DNA of 60,669 nt. It comes from an uncultured Ignavibacteria bacterium (lineage in GTDB: Bacteria; Bacteroidota; Ignavibacteria; Tepidaquicellales; Tepidaquicellaceae). The notes beneath the pieces are model-generated. The model was given only the letters and a program-made list of their open reading frames with translations. It had not been told where the DNA came from and searched no databases. Numbering within the stretch: position 1 is the first letter of the stretch; each line of letters opens with the position of its first letter. The position numbers were made by a program, and so were the translations under genes. Positions 47,764 to 56,172 of this stretch are shown here, in pieces. The DNA is taken from NCBI GenBank assembly GCA_937974175.1, contig CALJIG010000114.1, positions 1-60,669 of the forward strand. The letters are read 5' to 3'.

Positions 47764-47786
47764 CAATTCAAAAACTTTTTGAATTG
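47764..47786. promoter_or_regulatory. 23-bp palindrome in a divergent promoter region
   Basis: CAATTCAAAAA, C, TTTTTGAATTG is a perfect 11-bp inverted repeat around one base. It lies midway between rqcH (minus) and the outer-membrane gene (plus), about 55 bp from the plus start, and includes TTGAAT boxes on both strands. It may be an operator or paired -35 elements. Confidence 0.4.
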
Positions 47787-47840
47787 ATTATAAATATACG
47801 CAGTAATAATTTATTAATATCTTAATTTATCAAATCCCAC

Positions 47841-49235
47841 ATGAGAAATATATTAGCTTTTACTTTTGTTTTACTTTCATTAACAACTACTTACGGGCAA
47901 AATATTTATAAAGACTATAGTTTACTTGATACAATTCAGGGCGAAAAACTTAGTCTGGGAACAAACGGACTTTCCTACTCTCACTCAAGCGAATATGGAA
48001 ATTCCTTAAACCTTAATTTGAATGCGGTTTATTCCAAATGGAAGTACAACCCAAAACTGTTATATTATTTCCAGGCAAATGCTTATTCATATTATAATCG
48101 TACAAGTTACAATGACGGCTTTGTAATTGACGGCGCGCAAAATCTTAATAGAGATTATAATTACGAAAATATAAATCTTATTTATGCCGGTGCCGGTGCT
48201 TCATACTACGTTCAGCCACGAAAACTATTTTTTTCGGCAGCTTTTTCAGCCGAGCTTAGGAATGTAAATGCAAATTATTATCAGAGTGAAAGCTATACCA
48301 GCAACAGAGGGCAGGGATATCTGTGGACAGGTATTGGTTATGGCAGAATTGATAACGCTGAAGGTTTAGCTCAGGCAATGAATGTATCAGAAGCACTTCT
48401 GACTAACAATGTAATCAAAGGAAAACTTTCGCAATCAACTCTTAAAGAAATAAACAGCAAGCTTTTTAAATTCCGCAATCTGAATTATCTGAATAAATAT
48501 ATTGACGATGCATCAATTATGTTGATGAAAGATATTGAATCCGTATTGCTAAAGAATAATGAAATAGACCGCCCGCTCGATACGGAGAATGCTGTAAGGC
48601 TATATCAGGTAATAATGAATACAAGCCGAAGATATTTTTATTATCCCAAATATATAGGTTCGCAAATTGAAGTCCAGCTTCAAACACAGGCATTCAGTAA
48701 CGAAAAGCCCACAGAAAATTATCTCAAAATTGGCGGAGTTTACGGGTATCCGGTATCGGATAATACTAATCTGCTGATAACTGCTGCTTACAGACGAATG
48801 CTTAATGAAGATGGCAGCGGCTACTTTTATCAGTTCCCGTCCTATTATTCGTTTTATAGCGCAATCCCTGATTACTTCAACAATCAGATAAGCAGCGGAC
48901 AACATGAAGTTGGAGTATATTCAAATAGTTATAATGTAAGTTTAAGAAACCACAATTCTCAATTCAGTTTAGGATTTAATATTACACATTCATTGAACAG
49001 CACTGCAGGACTGAACTTCAAAGCCGATTATTATTACTATCCGTCAAATTCAAACTTATACTATGTTTACAATTATTATGATCCAAACAAAGATGAATTC
49101 ACTTTGAATGCCTCGGGTCAGCTTGATTATAATATATATTCGCAATTATTTTCGCATCTGAATTTTGGATTAATAAAATCATCAAATAGAACAATATTTG
49201 GCGTTTCATTGGGTTTTGAGTATTTGATTTTTTAG
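47841..49235 (+). CDS. outer-membrane barrel protein with helical insert
   Basis: 464 residues with a signal peptide (LSLTTTYGQ). Beta-strands rich in Tyr and Asn occupy about 25-165 (NLNLNAVYSKWKYNPKLLYYFQA) and about 270-464 (SLRNHNSQFSLGFNITHS), ending in GVSLGFEYLIF. Between them, about 167-265 is helical (GYGRIDNAEGLAQAMNVSEALL through TENAVRLYQVIM), an unusual soluble insertion in a barrel. No family is recognised. The gene is alone and is divergent from rqcH. Confidence 0.65.
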   Translation: MRNILAFTFVLLSLTTTYGQNIYKDYSLLDTIQGEKLSLGTNGLSYSHSSEYGNSLNLNLNAVYSKWKYNPKLLYYFQANAYSYYNRTSYNDGFVIDGAQNLNRDYNYENINLIYAGAGASYYVQPRKLFFSAAFSAELRNVNANYYQSESYTSNRGQGYLWTGIGYGRIDNAEGLAQAMNVSEALLTNNVIKGKLSQSTLKEINSKLFKFRNLNYLNKYIDDASIMLMKDIESVLLKNNEIDRPLDTENAVRLYQVIMNTSRRYFYYPKYIGSQIEVQLQTQAFSNEKPTENYLKIGGVYGYPVSDNTNLLITAAYRRMLNEDGSGYFYQFPSYYSFYSAIPDYFNNQISSGQHEVGVYSNSYNVSLRNHNSQFSLGFNITHSLNSTAGLNFKADYYYYPSNSNLYYVYNYYDPNKDEFTLNASGQLDYNIYSQLFSHLNFGLIKSSNRTIFGVSLGFEYLIF

Positions 49236-49386
49236 CTATTTTGCAACACACTTTCTGCAAATTAATCTGCAAAATTAACTATTATATATTTATAATAGTT
49301 ATGCAGAAACTTTAAAGTGAAATATCTTGACATATTAATTTATATGATGTAATTTTAACCATTCTTATAAATTAAAATCTTCTCTT

Positions 49387-49458
49387 ATGAAAAACATCTA
49401 TTATTTAGCAGTACTGGTTTTAGTAGTTTTTGTAATTGCAAAAGAGATTCTTTCGTAG
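49387..49458 (+). CDS. putative 23-residue single-pass membrane peptide
   Basis: The ORF reads MKNIYYLAVLVLVVFVIAKE and ends ILS before a TAG. It has a Lys at each end of a hydrophobic core of about 15 residues, as in small membrane proteins. A strong rho-independent terminator follows 60 bp later, which supports an independent transcript. Only conservation data could confirm translation. Confidence 0.4.
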   Translation: MKNIYYLAVLVLVVFVIAKEILS

Positions 49459-49517
49459 GAAAAGAATAATTTATTAAGAGAGCCCAATCTTAATTTCTTA
49501 CCCAAGACTATAAACTT

Positions 49518-49545
49518 AAAAGGGAGCCTCCAACGGCTCCCTTTT
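49518..49545 (+). terminator. rho-independent terminator downstream of the mini-ORF
   Basis: Stem AAAAGGGAGCC/GGCTCCCTTTT (11 bp), loop TCCAAC, then a T-run. The preceding annotated gene ends 280 bp upstream, so it probably closes a short transcript of its own. Confidence 0.9.
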
Positions 49546-49558
49546 TTTATACAATGTT

Positions 49559-49744
49559 AATCACTGATTGCACTGATTTGAAATGATTATAATGATAACT
49601 TTAAATCACTGATTGATATGATTTAACTGATTAAAATAATCATTAAAGATTTTCTATAATTAACTTTATTTGCTACAGGAAGTTTAATCTCTTTTTTAAC
49701 CAGCTGTTCTTAATCATCATTTCTAATCAGAGTAATCAGTGATT
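49559..49744. repeat. MITE/REP-like imperfect inverted repeat, about 186 bp
   Basis: The left arm (49559-49590, AATCACTGATTGCACTGATT...) and the reverse complement of the right arm (49712-49744) agree at about 27 of 32 positions. Internal copies of the ACTGATT unit (49605-49632) occur too. No ORF is inside. Confidence 0.55.
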
Positions 49745-49757
49745 CAAAGTAATAAAA

Positions 49758-49787
49758 AACCCTGATTCGATTTCTCAAATCAGGGTT
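49758..49787 (-). terminator. rho-independent terminator of the atp operon
   Basis: Read on the minus strand, a 10-bp stem AACCCTGATT/AATCAGGGTT with a 10-nt loop is followed by TTTTTTATTAC. It lies about 80 bp past the atpG stop. Confidence 0.8.
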
Positions 49788-49867
49788 CTGAATATTATTT
49801 ATTTGTTTGGTACTAAGCTGCTATGTAATTAGCATCAGTTAACTTAACGATGCTTACGCATCTTGTA

Positions 49868-50734
49868 TTAAGCCTCTTTCAGAGCTTCTGCACCACCGAC
49901 AATTTCAAGAATTTCCTTGGTAATTGCTGCCTGTCTTGCCTGGTTGTACGATAACTCGAGTATCTTTAATAAGTCTGATGCGTTTCTTGTTGCCGTTTCC
50001 ATCGCCGTCATTCTTGCTGCCTGCTCTGCTGCATTTGATTCAAGTAATGCTTTCCAGAACTGTACGTTCAACTGCTTCGGAATTAATGTGTTCACAATTG
50101 ATTCTGCTGAAGGCTCATAAATGTAATCTGACTTCATTGCCTTCTTCTCATCACCTTTGCTTTCTACTCCGGCAAACGGTAAAAACTTTACAACCCGCGG
50201 AATCTGTTTTGCAACGTTTACAAATTCATTGTAAACGATTTCAACTTCATCCACTTCCTTGCTTATATATCTTTTAACAATGTCCTGAACTATTTCATTC
50301 GAAACTTCAATTGAAAGAGTCTGGAATATATTCGGATTGTTGCCGATTACATCAAGATTTGATTTCTTGAAAGAATCATTTGCCTTTCTTCCGACTGTTA
50401 TAACTTTAGTATTTGCACCTGAACCTATGTGATTGTAAGCGTACTTCAGAAGGTTTGTATTGAACGAACCTGCAAGTCCCCTATCGGATGTAACAACTAC
50501 AACAAGTTTATTTTTTACTTCTCTTTTTTCGAGAAGAACGTTTAAGCTTGTATCAACCGATGGAAGAAGACTTTTTAAAAGCTCGTCAATTTTATGCGCA
50601 TAAGGTCTTGCCTGCATAATTCTTTCCTGAGCTCTGCGAAGTTTTGCCGCAGCAACCATCTTCATAGCCTTCGTGATCTTCTGAGTGCTTTTTACACCGC
50701 CGATTCTGGTTTTTATCTCTTTAAGTGTTGCCAA
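49868..50734 (-). CDS. atpG: ATP synthase F1 gamma subunit
   Basis: 288 residues. The N-terminal helix ATLKEIKTRIGGVKSTQKIT with KAMKMVAAAKLRRAQ and the C-terminal ARMTAMETATRNASDLL and NQARQAAITKEILEIVGGA are the family signatures. It is the central rotor shaft coupling the c ring to F1. It is the last gene of the operon, 23 bp after atpA. No atpD or atpC follows. Confidence 0.98.
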   Translation of the reverse strand: MATLKEIKTRIGGVKSTQKITKAMKMVAAAKLRRAQERIMQARPYAHKIDELLKSLLPSVDTSLNVLLEKREVKNKLVVVVTSDRGLAGSFNTNLLKYAYNHIGSGANTKVITVGRKANDSFKKSNLDVIGNNPNIFQTLSIEVSNEIVQDIVKRYISKEVDEVEIVYNEFVNVAKQIPRVVKFLPFAGVESKGDEKKAMKSDYIYEPSAESIVNTLIPKQLNVQFWKALLESNAAEQAARMTAMETATRNASDLLKILELSYNQARQAAITKEILEIVGGAEALKEA

Positions 50735-50757
50735 TCTCTTTGTCTAAGATTATAAAA

Positions 50758-52278
50758 TTATTTAAAGGTAGATCTGAATCTTTCCGTAAATTCTTTTAAG
50801 AATTTATCAAGCTTCTCTGTAATTTCAGCAGTCAATTCTTTCTTCTCTCTGATACCTGTTAAGATATCATTGTGAAGGCTTTCGCATTGTTCAACAACTT
50901 CTCTTTCATATCTTGCAAGTTCATTTACAGGAACTTCATCTAAGAAACCTTTTGATGCAGCATAGATAATTAATATCTGCTTCTCTACAGGAATCGGAGT
51001 GTATTGTTTCTGCTTTAGAATTTCTACAAGTCTTTCACCTCTTCTTAACTGCTGAAGTGTAGATTTATCAAGGTCTGAACCGAACTTAGCAAATGCTTCA
51101 AGCTCTCTGTACTGAGCTAAGTCAAGACGCAATGTACCTGCAATCTTTTTCATAGCTTTTATCTGAGCGTTACCGCCAACCCGTGATACAGAGATACCTA
51201 CGTTAATAGCAGGTCTTATACCGGCGTTGAAAAGGTTTGGCTCAAGATATATCTGTCCGTCTGTAATCGAAATTACGTTTGTAGGAATATATGCTGATAC
51301 GTCACCTGCCTGTGTTTCAATAATCGGAAGCGCTGTTAAGCTGCCGCCGCCTAAATCTGCTGAAAGCTTTGATGCTCTTTCGAGTAATCTTGAGTGAAGA
51401 TAGAATACGTCACCCGGATAAGCTTCACGTCCCGGAGGTCTTCTTAAAAGAAGTGAAACCTCTCTGTAAGATGCAGCTTGTTTTGTTAAGTCATCATATA
51501 CTACCAATGCATGTCTGCCGCTGTCTCTGAAATACTCGCCGAGTGTTGCACCTGAGTAAGGAGCAATGAACTGAAGCGGAGCAGGATCAGATGCTGTAGC
51601 TGAAATGATTGTTGTGTATTCCATCGCTCCTGCTTCTGTTAAGCTCTTCAATACCGATGCTACTGTTGAACCTTTTTGTCCGATAGCAACATAGATACAA
51701 AATACATCTTTACCTTTTTGATTGATGATAGCATCGATAGCAACAGCAGTTTTACCTGTCTGTCTGTCACCGATGATAAGCTCTCTTTGTCCTCTGCCGA
51801 TTGGAATCATAGCGTCCACAGCTTTAACACCCGTTTGTAACGGCTCTGTTACCGGCTGTCTTTGCATAACGCCAAGCGCTTTTCTTTCAAGAGGCAGGAA
51901 TTTATCTGTCTTAACTTCACCTTTACCATCGATTGGCTGGCCAAGCGGATTAATTACTCTGCCTAACATAGCTTCACCGACAGGCATAGATGCGACTCTT
52001 CCTGTTCTCTTTACAGTGTCACCTTCTTTTACAAGAGATGAATCACCGAATAAAATACAACCAACGTTATCTTCTTCCAAGTTCAACGCCATACCGAATA
52101 CACCGTTAGGGAATTCAATCAGCTCACTTGCCATACATTTTGAAAGTCCGTAAACTCTCGCAACACCGTCACCAACGAATAATACTGTTCCTACATCATA
52201 GGATTCCATTTCATTCTCAAAACCGGCAAGCTGTTTCCTTAGTATCGCAGAAACTTCATCTGATTTTACCTGTGCCAT
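50758..52278 (-). CDS. atpA: ATP synthase F1 alpha subunit
   Basis: 506 residues. The P-loop is GDRQTGKTAVAID. ALVVYDDLTKQAASYREVSLLLRRPPGREAYPGD and the alpha signature NVGISVSRVGG are clear. It is the non-catalytic nucleotide-binding subunit of F1. The spacing to atpH is 29 bp and to atpG 23 bp. Confidence 0.99.
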   Translation of the reverse strand: MAQVKSDEVSAILRKQLAGFENEMESYDVGTVLFVGDGVARVYGLSKCMASELIEFPNGVFGMALNLEEDNVGCILFGDSSLVKEGDTVKRTGRVASMPVGEAMLGRVINPLGQPIDGKGEVKTDKFLPLERKALGVMQRQPVTEPLQTGVKAVDAMIPIGRGQRELIIGDRQTGKTAVAIDAIINQKGKDVFCIYVAIGQKGSTVASVLKSLTEAGAMEYTTIISATASDPAPLQFIAPYSGATLGEYFRDSGRHALVVYDDLTKQAASYREVSLLLRRPPGREAYPGDVFYLHSRLLERASKLSADLGGGSLTALPIIETQAGDVSAYIPTNVISITDGQIYLEPNLFNAGIRPAINVGISVSRVGGNAQIKAMKKIAGTLRLDLAQYRELEAFAKFGSDLDKSTLQQLRRGERLVEILKQKQYTPIPVEKQILIIYAASKGFLDEVPVNELARYEREVVEQCESLHNDILTGIREKKELTAEITEKLDKFLKEFTERFRSTFK

Positions 52279-52307
52279 ATATTAAAATTTAAATTTTAAA
52301 TTAAAAA

Positions 52308-52862
52308 TTAGTTTAACTCTGCATCACCGCTCTTGTAAAGCTTATGGAGCTTCTCAAGCTGTGACTTAATGCTTGCATCAAGAATTGTATCCTTGTAGCT
52401 GATTTGAAATCCGCCGATGATATCTTTATCAATTTCAAATGTCGGATTGCTCTTCAGATTTATAAGCGCATCAATTTTCTTCTGCATGTTTTCTTTTTCC
52501 TGCGAGCTAAGTTCAACTGCTGTTTTAATCTTCACATTCATAATACCAAGACGCTCATTTCTCAATGCAAGATAATCTTCGAATATAAATTTCATAAGAT
52601 TATCTCTTTTTCTCTCTATAAGAAGGTCAATAAATCTCATTGAGACTTCGGAGACAGAATCCCCTAAAATCATCTTTGCAATTTTTTTCTTCTTAAGTTT
52701 ATTTATTATAGGGCTGGAGAAGAATAAAAGCAAATCGCGTGACTCGTTAAGCATGCCGATAATAAAATCTGCATCTTTCTTAACTTCGTCAAGCTTCTTT
52801 GTATCTTCTGCAACGCCGTATAAAGCGAGAGTATATCTTCTTAAAATCTTGTAATGCATCAA
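52308..52862 (-). CDS. atpH: ATP synthase F1 delta subunit
   Basis: 184 residues. The RRYTLALYGVAEDTKKLDEV start and the KIKTAVELSSQEKENMQKKI, EIDKDIIGGFQISYKD and DASIKSQLEKL blocks fit OSCP/delta. It joins the F1 head to the peripheral stalk. It is found between atpF and atpA, as usual. Confidence 0.95.
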   Translation of the reverse strand: MMHYKILRRYTLALYGVAEDTKKLDEVKKDADFIIGMLNESRDLLLFFSSPIINKLKKKKIAKMILGDSVSEVSMRFIDLLIERKRDNLMKFIFEDYLALRNERLGIMNVKIKTAVELSSQEKENMQKKIDALINLKSNPTFEIDKDIIGGFQISYKDTILDASIKSQLEKLHKLYKSGDAELN

Positions 52863-52902
52863 TAATAATTTAGATTCAAAACAATAACATCAAATGTTAC
52901 TA

Positions 52903-53466
52903 TTAATTCTTTGAAGGAATCTGATTCAAGAAATCGTTAACGATTTTCTTTTGCTTCGTTTCGTCAAGATTTTCTCTTATCACCTTTTCAGCTGTCTTAA
53001 TAGCAAGGTCTGCGACTTCGCTTCTTAATTCAGATAAAGCTGATTCCTTTTCCTGCTGAATATCACGTTTGGATTGCTCTAATATCTGCTTTACCTGTTC
53101 ATTAGCTTTGTGAACGATTTCATCCTTCACCTTGCCTGCAGCTTCTCTTGCTTCATTGAGAACTTTCATTGACTCTGCGTTAGCATCAGCCATTGCTTTT
53201 TTGTTCTCTGCAATCATCTGCTCTGCTTCTGCTTTAATTCTTTCAGCGCCTTCAATTGCATCTTTAATTGATTGCTCGCGTGTGTTCAGAGCAGTCAGTA
53301 AAGGTTTCCATGCAACCTTTTTTAAGAGGATAAGAGTTAAGACAAAGATTATTATAGTCCAGATAATAAGACCCGGATTAACGTCTAATAATCCTGCTTT
53401 ATGCTCTCCGCCTTCGCTGAATAGCAATACAACAGACCAGTTATATAATAATGTTAAATAGTGCAT
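52903..53466 (-). CDS. atpF: ATP synthase F0 b subunit
   Basis: 187 residues. A membrane helix (about 30-48, LIIWTIIIFVLTLILL) precedes a long amphipathic coiled coil rich in Ala, Glu and Lys, with RIKAEAEQMIAENKKAM and ELRSEVADLAIKTAEKVI. It is the peripheral stalk. There is one b gene, with no second b' gene nearby. The 110-bp gap to atpE is unusually wide for this operon. Confidence 0.97.
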   Translation of the reverse strand: MHYLTLLYNWSVVLLFSEGGEHKAGLLDVNPGLIIWTIIIFVLTLILLKKVAWKPLLTALNTREQSIKDAIEGAERIKAEAEQMIAENKKAMADANAESMKVLNEAREAAGKVKDEIVHKANEQVKQILEQSKRDIQQEKESALSELRSEVADLAIKTAEKVIRENLDETKQKKIVNDFLNQIPSKN

Positions 53467-53576
53467 GTTCGATTAATTATAAAATTACCTGGCTTTTAAA
53501 AAATAAAAACCGGTAAACCTTAAATAAACATCCTGGACCTTTTTTTCTTAAAGCGAAAATCTTAAGATGTAAAATC

Positions 53577-53798
53577 TTATGATTTTGTTGCTAAAAGAAT
53601 GCAGATAACAAGACCGAAAAGCGCAACACCTTCTACAAGAGCTGCAGCGATAATCATTGAAGTTCTGATATCACCAACTGCTTCAGGCTGTCTGCCGATT
53701 GCTTCTAATGCTGAACCTGCAAGTCTACCGATACCTAAACCGGCACCAATAACTACTAAACCTGCACCGATACCTGCTGCTAAATAAGCTAAATCCAT
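53577..53798 (-). CDS. atpE: ATP synthase F0 c subunit
   Basis: 73 residues forming a two-helix hairpin. TM1 has the glycine-rich GAGLGIGRLAGSALEAIGRQPE with the polar loop RQPE. TM2 carries the ion-binding Glu in ALVEGVALFGLVICILL. The Na+-type QxxxE..ES/T pattern is not evident, which points to H+ coupling. A good SD (AAGGAG) precedes the ATG. Confidence 0.98.
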   Translation of the reverse strand: MDLAYLAAGIGAGLVVIGAGLGIGRLAGSALEAIGRQPEAVGDIRTSMIIAAALVEGVALFGLVICILLATKS

Positions 53799-53942
53799 TT
53801 GATTTATTCTCCTTTTGTTTTTTTAATTTATTTTTATATAAAAAATTATTGTCGTTATTAGTTGTTTGTTATTCGTTGTTCGAAAATCAATTCAGTCTAA
53901 TGACCGAATATCGAAAAACAATTAACGAACATCGACCAAAAA

Positions 53943-54866
53943 TTAGTGGTCCTGATGCATTGCCATATTAATGAACAATACAGAAAGCATTGTGAAAATA
54001 TAAGCCTGTAAAAGCGCAACGAAAATCTCTAAGCAATAAATGAACATCGCAAAAGGCACTGCAATAACTGCCCCTGCCCATTTCAAAATAAATACTAAAC
54101 CTATTAATGATAGAATGATAATTGTTCCCGCAGTAATATTGGCGAACAACCTGATTAAGAGTGAGAATGGTTTTGTAAACAATCCGATGAACTCAACTAT
54201 AATCATAATCGGCATAACAAAGATTGGAATTCCCGGAGGAACAAGACCTTTGAAGTATCCGACAAATCCGTTTTTCTTTACACCCATTACCTGAGTAACT
54301 GCAAATGTAACAAGTGCAAGACCGCCGGTAACGTTTACATTCTTAGTCGGCTGCGCCATAAATGGAAACATACCGATGAAGTTTGCAAAAAGAATGAAAA
54401 AGAAAATTGTGAGGAAGAAAGGAAGGAGTTTAAGTCCATCTTTTCCCATATTCGCAACGACAATGTCATCGCGTACAAAAACTATAAGTGATTCAATTAA
54501 ATTACCGAGACCTTTAGGAACTTTGTTCTTCGCATTTTTAGATGCAGCAGCTCCTAATACTATAATAAGGAGCAATGATGAAACCATCATCATGAACAAG
54601 CTCTTTGTAATTGAGAAGTCAATGGTCATTCCGCCGATATGAACGGGCGGGAAATGCGGCAGGTAAAGTTTGCCAAGGAAGTAAAAATCTACGTAGTCAT
54701 GGTCAACAACTTTGCTGATGATATCGAGCTTTGAATTATCTTCTTCGTGTCCTGCTGTTTCTGTGTGAGTGGGTGCGGTGCCCGTAGGTGCCTTCTCATG
54801 CTGCGAGAAAGCTGAATTAAAATTTAAAACAATAAAACCGATTACAAGTAATACTAAATTTTTCAA
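53943..54866 (-). CDS. atpB: ATP synthase F0 a subunit
   Basis: 307 residues from a TTG start, with a signal-like N-terminus (LVLLVIGFIVLNFNSAFSQ) and a His/Glu-rich linker before the membrane part, an extension common in Bacteroidota and Chlorobiota. The stator Arg is in KPFSLLIRLFANITAG. It forms the proton half-channels facing the c ring. A 145-bp spacer follows before atpE, containing degenerate TTCGTT/AACGAA repeats. Confidence 0.96.
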   Translation of the reverse strand: MKNLVLLVIGFIVLNFNSAFSQHEKAPTGTAPTHTETAGHEEDNSKLDIISKVVDHDYVDFYFLGKLYLPHFPPVHIGGMTIDFSITKSLFMMMVSSLLLIIVLGAAASKNAKNKVPKGLGNLIESLIVFVRDDIVVANMGKDGLKLLPFFLTIFFFILFANFIGMFPFMAQPTKNVNVTGGLALVTFAVTQVMGVKKNGFVGYFKGLVPPGIPIFVMPIMIIVEFIGLFTKPFSLLIRLFANITAGTIIILSLIGLVFILKWAGAVIAVPFAMFIYCLEIFVALLQAYIFTMLSVLFINMAMHQDH

Positions 54867-54886
54867 TTATAAACCCTCTGGATTTT

Positions 54887-55318
54887 TTAAACTTTTGTTT
54901 CCGATTTTTCCTTAAAACTTTTTGTTATGAACTGAAGCTCAAGTATCAGAAATAAGATGTAAAACACAAAAAAACTAAGAACAAATACTAACCTATCGAA
55001 CTTGAAAAACTGAAGACATACGAATATCAGACCTACATTCACAAAAATTCTGACTACCATCGAGCCAAGAACCTTATTAATAAACTTCTGCGGTGCAAGG
55101 CTGCTGTTCTTTACTAAGATAAGCGCGCCTGAGTAAACATTCAGAAAGTTTATTATGAAACTTGTGAAAACTGCTCCTCTCCATTCATTTTTTCCGGAGA
55201 TGAGCATATATAAAAGAGCTATTGTTAAAAGTGAAACACTTACTATTATTAAGTGAGAAACAAATTTCTTAAAGCTTTTATCCATCGGCGTTGCCGGTTG
55301 TTCATCTATTGCACTCAT
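54887..55318 (-). CDS. atpI: AtpI-like membrane protein of the ATP synthase operon
   Basis: 143 residues with four predicted helices (LIIVSVSLLTIALLYMLI, RGAVFTSFIINFLNVYSGALIL, MVVRIFVNVGLIFVCLQFF, LVFVLSFFVFYILFLILEL). The position before atpB and the size fit the AtpI-like c-ring assembly factors, but sequence identity is weak. It overlaps atpZ by 4 bp. Confidence 0.8.
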   Translation of the reverse strand: MSAIDEQPATPMDKSFKKFVSHLIIVSVSLLTIALLYMLISGKNEWRGAVFTSFIINFLNVYSGALILVKNSSLAPQKFINKVLGSMVVRIFVNVGLIFVCLQFFKFDRLVFVLSFFVFYILFLILELQFITKSFKEKSETKV

Positions 55319-55668
55319 TTTTTTCCGTACTTTGCTTTTCTGTTTGCATCGTCTTCTTTAGTAAGCTTTTGAATCGTAAGGAAAAAATTATAGAACCCTC
55401 CGAAAAATCCCAGCATCGTCATACCCAGTGTAAACCAGGGGCTTGTGCCAAGCCAGTCATCTATTTTCATTCCGAGCCATAAAAAAACGAGTATTACTAC
55501 AGCCAACGTAATTCCCAGTCCTGAGTACTGAACATACCGCGAATCAGATTTGATTATCGGCTTGCTTAAAAAATCCTTTAAACCACCCGCGCTTTTGTTG
55601 CTTTCCGGGCTATTTTCGGAGTTTTTCGTGTTATTTTTTACCTGTTCAGGCGGGATGTCTTTATTCAT
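55315..55668 (-). CDS. atpZ: AtpZ-like (AtpZ/AtpI family) membrane protein
   Basis: 117 residues from the ATG at 55668. An upstream TTG would add ten residues. After a charged N-terminus, two helices occur (YSGLGITLAVVILVFLWLGMKIDDWLG, TLGMTMLGFFGGFYNFFLTI), the pattern of AtpZ, with the K-x-D-D-W-L motif between them. It is first in the operon, overlapping atpI by ATGA. It may aid c-ring assembly or Mg2+/Ca2+ entry (family proposal). Confidence 0.85.
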   Translation of the reverse strand: MNKDIPPEQVKNNTKNSENSPESNKSAGGLKDFLSKPIIKSDSRYVQYSGLGITLAVVILVFLWLGMKIDDWLGTSPWFTLGMTMLGFFGGFYNFFLTIQKLTKEDDANRKAKYGKK

Positions 55669-55698
55669 TTTTAGTGTACAAATAAAAGACAAAACCAA

Positions 55699-56172
55699 AG
55701 ATAATGATTTTAGAAAATTTAATCAATTTAATAATGCAGGGATTTTTGGGAGAAGGTGAATATTGCCACAAAAGCACGAAGAGCACTAAATGACACGAAA
55801 TGTTGTCAAGTCTTTTTTAAATATTTCTACCTATTAGTACTAATGCGTAACATCTTCTTTAAATATAACTCTCTATTTATTATATTGCGTAACGAAGCTC
55901 CCGCTAAATCGGGACAAGTTCCGCTTCGTATCGAGTTCGGAAGGTGTTCAACTTTACATAATAACCCGACCAAAATCCGACTTATTACAAATTTTAAAAT
56001 AGAGAAAAAGTTAAAAAGGCATTTTTGGTGAAAATTTTGAGCTTTTGTGTTTTAGTGGTGAAATAAAACCCGACTTTTTCCCGACCTTTTCAATTTGTGA
56101 AATGGTAAGTGGTGAAATAGTGTTTTTAACTCGTAATTCGTAATTTGGAATTCGTAATTGAAAGTAGGTTCA
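55699..56172. repeat. repeat-rich intergenic region upstream of the atp operon
   Basis: The 474-bp gap carries a GCCACAAAAGCACGAAGAGCAC tract-like segment (about 55762-55783), a nested hairpin (ACGAAGC 55892-55898 with GCTTCGT 55923-55929, enclosing TCCCG/CGGGA 55899-55914) and repeated ATTCGTAATT units near 56131-56160. The atp promoter must lie in the first part, but I could not fix it. Confidence 0.5.

Larger units (their letters stand above)
49236..49867. other. spacer with a mini-gene and a long inverted repeat
   Basis: A 632-bp gap between the barrel gene and atpG. It holds a 23-codon ORF with its own terminator (49387-49545), an imperfect inverted repeat (49559-49744) and the terminator of the atp operon (49758-49787). 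Nothing else was recognised. Confidence 0.8.

Noticed and set aside
49559..49744. CRISPR array
   Set aside because: The units are inverted and irregular, with no uniform repeat-spacer periodicity and no cas genes nearby.
49924..50277. Open frame of 117 codons antisense to atpG
   Set aside because: It is a shadow of a very well conserved gene and has no family features.
55756..56031. 91-codon plus-strand open frame upstream of the atp operon
   Set aside because: It runs through repeats and hairpins, has no recognisable domain or RBS, and its composition is that of intergenic sequence.
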